This document shows, piece by piece, positions 55,978-64,000 of a stretch of 64,000 bases of DNA. The position numbers and the translations under genes were made by a program. Position 1 is the first letter of the stretch. Every line of letters begins with the position of its first letter. The notes beneath the pieces are model-generated. The model saw only the letters and a program-made list of their open reading frames with translations. It was not told where the DNA came from and did not search any database. The DNA lies in contig JASAND010024208.1 in assembly GCA_030248195.1 (NCBI GenBank), positions 16,964-80,963 of the forward strand, in the 5' to 3' direction. The DNA is from Trissonchulus latispiculum (taxonomy: Eukaryota; Nematoda; Enoplea; Enoplida; Ironidae).

Positions 55978-57097
55978 TTATTACACAGAAAAAATGTGGG
56001 GAGGGGTCGGGCCGGACGGGCCGGATCGGGCCGAGGTAGGAAAAATTTGGATACGGTCCGGGCCAGGCCGGGCCGACTATATATGTACTGGAGCGGGCCG
56101 GGCGTGCTGTTTTCAGATAAAAGATTCGTCTTCTTTTCCGTTTGTAAATTTATGATTTATACTTTTTAATATTTTAGTATCGGTTGTTATTTCGATCTTA
56201 TTAATTTCAGGTAAGTGGCCGTAGTTATGTTAGGTATTTTTTCTTTACAGTTGCATCTTTTTTTTAACATTTGGAAAGTATTCGTGTAGTTGAGCGCTGA
56301 CCATTTTTTTAAACCCAGATAACCGAAAAGAGGACTGTACTTATTCGCTCAAAGTAAAGACGATCTGTGAGAAATCGGTTAAATAACGGTTTCTGCGACG
56401 ACAAATAAGATTTTGTGATATGTAAAACACAGTTTTTTCTATTTCTGACAACGGCAAAAACTTAGTACACACGTGCCTGGCCTCGCTTTCTAGCCTTCTG
56501 GCCGGGCCGGACCGGGCCGAGGTCCAAAAAATTTGAAACGGACCGGGCCGGGCCGATAGAAATTTACGGGCCGGGCCGGGCCGGCCTGAAAAGCCAGGCA
56601 CTTGAAGGTCTCTATCCCATACCCCCCGTGTTAACCTATGGCAATACTAGCAACATGTAGGGCTAATTTTGGCACATTCCACAACAAAACCCCAAGAAAT
56701 GGTACATCCTAAGCCACCCTTTTATTAAAAATTTGATATAACTGTCACGTGCTGAACGATAAAGCGGCAAAAATGAAATAAAATAATCAGTTTCAAGATG
56801 TAAATAATCATCAATGTGTAAAAATTGCTCAAAGCAAGAACATTTTTCAAAAACAATCACGCGCAATGCAAGAAAATCAAACAGTTCATCTACGGTCACT
56901 AGCAGCCTTTAAGAGAAAACAGGATTAACCCAAACCCGGGCTTGCACTAACCCGGGTTAGCGTAACCCAACCCCAAAAATATTTGATTGGACCGGGTTAA
57001 CCCCAGGGTTAACCCAACCCTGAAATTTTGGGGTTAACCCCAAAATAGGGCCTAACCCGGGTTAAGCTTAACCCCGTTTTGATAGGACCGGCCCCAG

Positions 57098-58490
57098 AAG
57101 TTATGTGAAACTGGCTTAGTTCATCACGCACCAGACTCACACCGCCGCTAACTGGATTGAAATTTACTTCATGAAACCAATATATTTACATTGTTTATTA
57201 CTTATTTATTGGTTCTGCACTTTATCATATATGTACTAATTGCAAATAGTTATGTTAAACTGGTTTATTTCAGCAAGAACAGATTAATAGTGCCAACTTG
57301 TCGAAAGTTAGTCAATAGTAAGCCAATCAATTTAGTTTATTAGTAATTTGGTATTTGTACTTCATCATCTAGGATCTATTCCCGAGAGTTAAGTGATGGC
57401 TTAGTTACACGACAGCTCACACCGTGTAATGATCGAATTTCTCATGAAACCATATATTTATTGTTTTTTTTTATTGGTTCTGACTATATTATTTAATGTA
57501 GTTATGTCGGTTTATCGAGACAGTTCACGTCCACGTCGAAGTTAGTCCATATAAGCCAATCTTTAGTTTATTAGCTATCTGGTATTCTGTCTTCATCATC
57601 AGGATCTATTCCCGGAAGTTAAGTGAAACTGGCTTAGTTACGACCAGTACCGTCGTACTGTCGATTTCTATGAAAATATATTTATTACTTTTTGGTTCTG
57701 CATTTTATTTTACTAATTGCAATAGTTTGTAACTGGTTTATAGAAGACAGATTAGCGCCAACGATCGAAAGTTAGTGTATAAGCAATAATTAATAGTTTA
57801 TTAGCTAGTTGGTATATACTTACTTCATCATTAGGCATTTTCCCCAGAAGTTTGTGACTGGCTTAGTTCACGCACCAGCTCCACCGCCGTAACTGGTTGA
57901 AATTTCTTATGAAACCATATATTTACTTTTATTATTTTTTGGTTTGCACTTTATTTTAATTGCATAGTTTGTGACTGGTTTATTCAGCAAGAACAGATTC
58001 ACAAGTACCAACTTGATCGAAAGTTAGTCCAATAATAAGCCAATCAATTTAGTTTATTAGCTAATCATTGGTATATACTGTACTTCATCATCTAGGCATC
58101 TATTCCCGAGAAGTTAAGTGAAACTGGCTTAGTTCATCACGAACCAGACTCACACCGTCGCTAACTGGATCGAAATTTACTTCATGAAACCAATATATTT
58201 ACATTGTTTATTACTTATTTATTGGTTCTGCACTTTATCATATATGTACTAATTGCAAATAGTTATGTTAAACTGGTTTATTTCAGCAAGAACCAGATTC
58301 ACATAGTCGCCAACTTGATCGAAAGTTAGTCCAATAATAAGCCAATCAATTTAAATAGTTTATTAGCTAGTCATTGGTATATACTGTACTTCATCATGTA
58401 GGCATCTATTCCCCAGAAGTTATGTGAAACTGGCTTAGTTCATCACGCACCAGACTCACACCGTCACTAACTGGATTGCAAGTTAGTTCT
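57098..58490. repeat. Satellite of about 300-bp unit, right part
   Basis: Four to five units. The first (57098-57290) and last (58000-58490) match the consensus closely. Between about 57290 and 57990 the units are peppered with 1-6 base deletions at short spacing, almost without substitutions, unlike normal decay. Confidence 0.8.
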
Positions 58491-58815
58491 TTTAAACTAA
58501 TCAATTTAAACGTGTCTCGCTTTTAGTTAAAGTCGGTTGCTAATGAGCCAGCCAAATCCATCATTTATTGTAATTGAGCTATTGGAAGTATAATAGAGTC
58601 AAGGGTTGTTAAGCGAACTCTCTGTTGTTAAGCGTTGTCAGTCGAAACTGGAATCTAATCATTATCTATTGTGCTGTTGATACGCCAAATAACAAACTTA
58701 GTCTGAAGCTAATCACTGAATTTTATCCAAGCGTAACTGAAATTTTCCATATATTAGATTGCCGTCAACTAACATTCAGTCGAGCACTTTGGCATTATCG
58801 CTTTTTATTTTAACA

Positions 58816-61800
58816 ATGAGATCGCTTGCTGTTGCAATTGCTGTTTTCATTGCTGTGGCCCTTCAGATTACGGTAAGAGTAGTGTAAGCGGCTAGTTACT
58901 GTTTAACTCAAGCGTATCATGTGAACTACCACATATAAGTACTTGCTAACAATACTTCCTGTTTGCTGTTTACGGCAGGGGTGTATCCCTTGCCGATTTT
59001 CAGTTCCAGTCTGTGCCACCACCGTAACCCATCAGTAAAGACATTACATTGTATAGCTGGTGCTATCAAGCTGGCCTGTGGCTTGGCTGAGAGCTGACGC
59101 CAATGGAATATATCTCTCTTCACCCAAAGAAATAATCGAACAATCCCGTTGTAGTTTGTGATGGTGTCGTCGGTCAGACAGAAAGTGATTGACAAAATGT
59201 TGAAGTTTTCAGTAAGAACAGAGTAGCTACGTTGACTGCAAAAGTTGACCTTCATTCAACTAAGTAATCTAACCAGCCGGCAAACGATAACCATAAGCAG
59301 CAGTCAGCGAATCTAACATAATCAAAGTCCAGTTACTCTATGGGGGAAAGCGGAACATACCTGCAAAATATCAGACAAAACCTAAATGTTGTATTGACTG
59401 ATGGGCTCTATCTCTTACCTACTGGCGTTAGCTAGGAAGTCGAGGTAAAGGTCGTTTAATGTGGCAGATGAAGTGTTCAGGCAAAGAGGCATAACCAAAA
59501 TACGAGCCTAAGTTGTTGCTTGTATTCCTAATGGTCTTAAAAACCTATAAAAACCTAAAAAAACCATTAGCTTAGTAAACATACGAGATGCGGAAGAGAA
59601 ACCGAACGGGAAGGTTAACCTTGGTGACAAAAACCCAGACATGGTTGCAAGGTAAACTGTATGATGCGGGGATATACTTCCTTTATTGATTGTAGCAAGC
59701 CAATTAGGTAAGATCATACAGCGAATTGGATTCGGAATTTTTATCTTGAATTCGCGCTAAACAGCAAAATTCTGAAGTGGTTTCAAATCTGAGACGTCGC
59801 AGTATTTCAGGCGATTACGAAGGCCTTGGAAATTACCTAAGAAATACATTCTCCATGGAAGCAAACTGTAATGTTACAATTCGAACGCGCGTTGCTAAGA
59901 TTTATTAGAGAAAGTACTACTACGGTCTAAATCAAAATTCGAAAGAAGATAATGTGGATGATCAATTCTACCAACAGTATTGAAAATAAGTGAATTAAAG
60001 GTGAGAAATGTCCCAGTAAGAAGGAAGTTTTGTAGCTTACCAGCAACAGGACAAACGCCGACTTGACAGCAGTGATTATTGGCAACCGCATCGGTTTACA
60101 ACGTGAAGGATTGCCTGATGAAAAATATAGACAAGAAAAGTCATATATACCTGAGATGTAAGGTGCCTTCAAACTGAAGAAGGGGAAGTGGTGGATGCTC
60201 CAGGGCGGCCGCCACAAATATAATCTTCCCCGCTGGGCTTGCCAAAACAGAACTGAGATTTGAACCTAAACTGCTGCCGGTCAAGTTTCTAAAAACAAGA
60301 GAACGCATAAGAGCTGCATGGCTACTGGCTTTATCGTTAACCTCACTAGCATTAAAAGAAAGTTCCTTACTGTATTGTGAGCTCAATCAGCTCGGCGTTC
60401 AACGGCTAACAGTGACTAATACTGGAGGATGATGAAGACTACCTGGAATCGGAGAATTCGAGATTAGGCAGAACTGCTTCTAGAGCGGAGTATGGCGAGC
60501 AAGAAACAACGACACAGTAAACCGTGGTGAAAACAAAACTAGTAATAATGTGAGAAACAGTTTCTTCCTATTCCGGTACATGGTCTTCAGCAATGTGAAG
60601 AATCGGCAAAATCGCCGAATGAGAGACAGTATTATATATTGCAGTCAAACTAATTTGCATATTTAAAGACCGCCTGTGTAAACAATGCCCATCTTTACAC
60701 AGTGAAAAGTGGACAGTGAACAGAAGTGACATGAAAAACAGTTTCGGTTTTAGCTTTAGTTTCTTCCAGTTTCTTCTTTCAGTTTATATGCTTCAGTTCA
60801 GATCATTGATTCATTCATTAATTCAAAGAAGTGCGGTATGGTTTGAACTACAACAAAAACTTATGCAGTATCTGCAAAAAACTTAGGAAATAGGCTAATT
60901 TTGAAAAGCAAAGTTGAGGGAATGAATTATCACGATTGCAGGCACTTGTCGAAATGCCGCATGCCGGTCGAGTATTTACTGGGATCTGGATTCTGGATGA
61001 TCCCAAAATCGGGATAATACTTTCCTTTTAAACAAGTTCTGAAGAGATTGGTTCTATTGCTCTTTACTCCGTACACTTCAATTTGTTACATATCTTTTCT
61101 TTTTATTTTACTTCTACCAAGGAGCAAGACCACTTTCTTTAATTTTTCTGTAATTTTGTTTAATTTATGTATATTACATACATACAACCCTGAAAACCAA
61201 TTTCGTTTAACCTGGTAAAAGTCCAAATAAATTTCTCTCACCATTTAAAGTTAACCTCTTTTCGGATTCGCATCTAGCTATGTATGTATCTACGTATATA
61301 CATACCTACGTAGAAAAATCGATATGTAAACTTTATGTTAACTATCCTAGATATTTATACATACATAGTTGAGATTGATAAATGCTGTATTTGAAATCAG
61401 AAAGGTTTTTACAAAGTAATCCGTGGGCTACTTATTCTATTGGTGTCAAATGATTTATGCATCATAAGTTGCCAACACAAAAGCAATAGGATAAGAAGTC
61501 GTTATGATTGAATGCATGAGAACGGTTTACGATAAGCTTAGGAGAGGCTTATAATTGTCTCGTAGACGACTCATTAAAATGAGATGAGAGATTTGAGATA
61601 ATGAGATATACATTTAGGAATCCTTTCATCAAATAGTACATCTATGACCCCTTTCTGAAACGCTAGTCTGGAAATTAAGTTGTGGGTCCAAAACTGTGAT
61701 GAAGCTTCGTGTATGTACCAACAAAGTAGACATTCAAATAATCTTACAATGTTTTATAAATGAATTACTGTATATTTTAGGTCACAAATGCAAAAAGTAG

Positions 61801-61857
61801 CAGGCATAACAACTTCGGAACGTGTATCAGCAAAGGCGCAGAAAAATGCCTTGAACA
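58816..61857 (+). CDS. Secreted Cys-containing protein, first two exons (gene D, partial)
   Basis: Exon 1 (58816-58872): MRSLAVAIAVFIAVALQIT, a signal peptide; donor GTAAGA, phase 0. Exon 2 (61781-61857, acceptor CTGTATATTTTAG): VTNAKSSRHNN then GTCISKGAEKCLE; donor GTATGT, phase 2. CISKGAEKCLE parallels CIIEGAKSCLKE of gene A, with the same phases, so I link the two exons despite a 2.9-kb intron. No terminal exon starting with Cys was found up to 64000; it may lie outside. A TATATTA near 58752 and TCAGTCG near 58780 could be promoter elements. Minus frames inside the intron (58926-60386) are unexplained. Confidence 0.5.
58873..61780. other. Large intron or intergenic stretch
   Basis: Mostly unique sequence. 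Minus-strand frames of 69-109 residues at 58926-59255, 59508-59717, 59927-60217 and 60141-60386 have moderate, protein-like composition. One alternative minus frame near 60170-60290 reads QFCFGKPSGEDYICGGRPG after a CTCTTGTTTTTAG acceptor. None could be joined into a gene. Confidence 0.3.
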
Positions 61858-61906
61858 GTATGTTCAACTTATGTTCTTGACTATTAGGACAGCCAATATT
61901 TAATAC

Positions 61907-62485
61907 CAAGAGTTTATAATTCTTCTATATTTAAGAATAAGAGTAAACCAATACAGGGCTTCTCTTCTTGGCATTGCGTAACGGTGCTCTGACCACATTA
62001 CCGGAATGTTCCCCCGTTTGGTGGGGGGGGGTCACTCTGTTCAACAAAGAAATACCCCCTCCCGGTTGGTGGGGGGGGTCGTACAGCAGAGGATTATTGT
62101 AGTTTCTGTTTGTTTCCAAAATGAGTCCTTGTTTGGTGGGGGAGGAGTGGCAAAAGAGGTTCCCGTTTGGTGGAGGGATAGGCAAAAAGGGTCCCCGTTT
62201 GGTGGGGGGGGGGGGTAGGCGAAAGGGTCCCCTTTTGAGGAGGGGGTCGCCAACAGCCAATCAAATTCAGCCAATCTTAGCCTGACTTAGCGACGACCCC
62301 CCTCCCCCCAAACGGGGACCACCTTCTGCCTACCCTCCCCCACTAAACGGGGAGGGGGTATGTTTGTCGACCAAACGGGGGAACATTCGCTTATTGTGGT
62401 CGGAGCACCGTTACGCAATGCCAAGAGGAGAAGCTCTCTAGTGGCTTACTCTTCTTCTTATATAGAGTGCAATTATGCACTCTTG
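61907..62485. mobile_element. CAAGAG MITE with 7-bp TSD and CCCGTTTGGTGGGGG core
   Basis: TSD TTAATAC at 61900-61906 and 62486-62492. Arms include GGCATTGCGTAACGGTGCTC and inverse. The core (62010-62390) is a run of CCCGTTTGGTGGGGG units, inverted in the right half (CCCCAAACGGGG). Frames on both strands over it are repeat products. Confidence 0.8.
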
Positions 62486-62635
62486 TTAATACTGTTTGGT
62501 TCGTGTACTTGTCCATTTCAACGATAAACGTCTCCTCTCTTTTTTGTGACTATGATATATCGTGCCTAATTCCTGAAATTGCCGATTTCTTGAAATCAGC
62601 AACAGTCTTGCCGAATTCTACAAATTGGCAAAAGT

Positions 62636-63114
62636 TTGGGTCGTATTTCGATTACCCCCACACTCAAAATCCTTAAACTTGACCAAATGAGCTAAAATTT
62701 GGTATGGGTATGTTTTTGACCGCGCTGAGTTCAAATATCGTAAAATTTTTCGATTTCACGAAATTCTTTTTTTCGATTTCTAAGGAACAAGGGAAACCGA
62801 CATATTTTTTGTCTGCGATTTTGCTGAAAAGAACATATTACATTTGCTTAAATCTTTAGCTTTTACTGAGCTAACGAAAAGGTGAATCGAAAAACGAACT
62901 TCTGATTCGTGTTCTACGACCCCGAAAACCCCCTATATACATCTATTCCGCAAAAATCGAAGACAAAAATTCCGAAATTGAAAAAAATTTTTTCGCGAAA
63001 TCGAAAAATTTTGCGATATTGGAACTTAGCGTAGTCGAAAACATGCCATACCAAATTCTAGCTCATATTGTCAAATTTTAAGGATTTTGAGTGGTGGCGG
63101 GTAATCAAAATAAG
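62636..63114. mobile_element. Hairpin MITE, eroded copy
   Basis: Ends GGGTCGTATTTCGATTACCC and the inverse GGGTAATCAAAATAAGGTCC. Arms carry TTGACCAAATGAGCTAAAAT and TGAGCTAACGAAAAG, as in 13976-14572. Flanks AAAAGTTT / ATAAATTT are a possible degraded 8-bp TSD. Confidence 0.7.
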
Positions 63115-63829
63115 GTCCATAAATTTTGCATCATTAAAGAATCAGGTTTCACCACCAGTGCAATATTTCGCAAAAAGCCCAACACGCTTGGTCATTTCGC
63201 GAAAAAACCGGGCTGGTAACGGTAATGACGATAGTTTAACTACATTCTCATCGCAACCGGGCGCTTTGCAAAACGACAGAAACTGTTGGCCCTTTCGCGA
63301 AAGGAAAATCGGAACCAAAATTTTGTTAATTCATTGACCACTCCTTACAAGTCGAAAAAATCAATGATGAAATCGAAAACTTCTGTAATATTTTTAAGTC
63401 AGCATATTTATTACCAAATTTTAGCTAGATTAGTGAAGTTTTTCTAACATTTAGTAGGTACTCTAGGGCGATAATGAGTCTGGCACATTATCCAGATATA
63501 TAAATTCAAACAGTAGAGAAGTTTCGAATTTGTCAAAAATGTTTGGAACCTTCTACAAACCTCTGACTAAATTCACACAAATTTTTGACAAACCAGAGTT
63601 GACAAACACTCGTTCCACTTCAAAATTTGAAAAGCAGTAGTTTCTAATTTTCAACGTTTTGATGCAGATCGATCTGAAATATGTTTAAATCCATGTCCGA
63701 CAAATTTGATGTCAACTGCCTTGATTGTAGACAGTATATGTCTGTCTCAGCTCAGCCACAAAATGAGAATAATAAAATAAGTGATACAGTAATAATAAGT
63801 AATTATACAGTTTTGCTTATTTCTGGAAA

Positions 63830-63998
63830 TGGGCAAGACGCTTGCCTATTTCAGAAATGAGCAAAAATATTACCTGTCTGTAAAATTCGGCAAGGCTGTG
63901 GCCGATTTCTAGAAATGAGTTTCTGGAATTCGTCAAGCCTGTTGCCGATTTCTAGAAATGAGCAAAATGGCTTGCCGAATTCTAGAAATCGGCAATTT
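63830..63998. repeat. GCCGATTTCTAGAAAT repeat cluster
   Basis: TTGCCGATTTCTAGAAATGA and CGAATTCTAGAAATCGG alternate in both orientations; one more copy lies at 62560-62620. It continues past the window end. 63115-63830 shows no supported gene. Confidence 0.6.
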
Positions 63999-64000
63999 AG

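Larger units (their letters stand above)
54327..57094. mobile_element. GGGCCGGTCCTATCAA foldback (CAG TSD) in the satellite
   Basis: Ends GGGCCGGTCCTATCAA and inverse, CAG on both sides (54324-54326, 57095-57097). Uninterrupted satellite units read CCCCAGAAG at this site, confirming the insertion. Arms (54340-54610, 56920-57090) are AACCCGGGTTA motifs in both orientations. The core holds two further MITEs (54928-55206, 55345-55977) and GGGCCGGGCC tracts at 56000-56105 and 56500-56585. Short Gly/Arg frames over those tracts are not genes. Confidence 0.8.

Noticed and set aside
60141..60386. 81-residue minus frame in the large intron of gene D
   Set aside because: Could be an exon (a GTATAT donor follows), but two other frames are equally plausible here and no joined gene could be built.
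61931..62274. Overlapping Pro- and Gly-rich frames
   Set aside because: Products of the CCCGTTTGGTGGGGG repeat in the MITE core.

Overview
This window is eukaryotic, from an animal, with few genes and many transposons. Coding sequence uses the standard code with GT-AG introns. The largest intact reading frames belong to a retrotransposon. The one clear long cellular gene is a 359-residue seven-transmembrane receptor whose layout (FYKL-type helix 2, NRL instead of DRY, FF-rich helix 6, NPFMY) resembles the nematode Srx-type chemoreceptors. A PAT-like tyrosine-recombinase retrotransposon would also fit a nematode with a large, repeat-rich genome. The taxon is inference; no rRNA or marker gene is present to fix it.

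Layout. 0-3 kb: an AT-rich tandem array broken by a GGATCC-rich foldback. 3.5-11.6 kb: several foldback and MITE-like elements. 11.9-16.9 kb and 28.4-33 kb: two paralogous copies of a decayed non-LTR retrotransposon plus a shared 5' side; a third, more diverged copy of the shared side lies at 3.5-3.9 kb. 17.0-20.9 kb: a nest of DNA elements with readable target-site duplications. 22.9-28.2 kb: a foldback element with CAG target duplication that carries a PAT/Ngaro-like retrotransposon (spliced gag with zinc knuckle, RT-RNase H, tyrosine recombinase, split direct repeats). 33.3-36.2 kb: further foldbacks, one built of GGCCGG. 37.7-38.8 kb: the receptor gene. 40.4-46.5 kb: minus-strand cluster of small three-exon genes for secreted cysteine-containing proteins. 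49-53.5 kb: almost featureless. 53.7-58.5 kb: a satellite of about 300 bp split by a 2.8-kb foldback. 58.8-61.9 kb: the start of a plus-strand member of the secreted family. 61.9-64 kb: more MITEs.

The most notable items are (1) the secreted-protein family, not visible as long ORFs and found by joining splice sites: a signal-peptide exon (phase 0), an exon ending in a C-x7/9-C-L-[KE] motif (phase 2), and a terminal exon starting with Cys; and (2) a retrotransposon in which one donor is in phase with two acceptors, so splicing could yield either Gag with its zinc knuckle or a Gag-recombinase fusion. Many of the repeats could be delimited exactly by TIRs and target-site duplications: 8 bp (hAT-like), TTAA (piggyBac-like), CAG (Harbinger-like), 9 bp (Mutator-like) and 7 bp.
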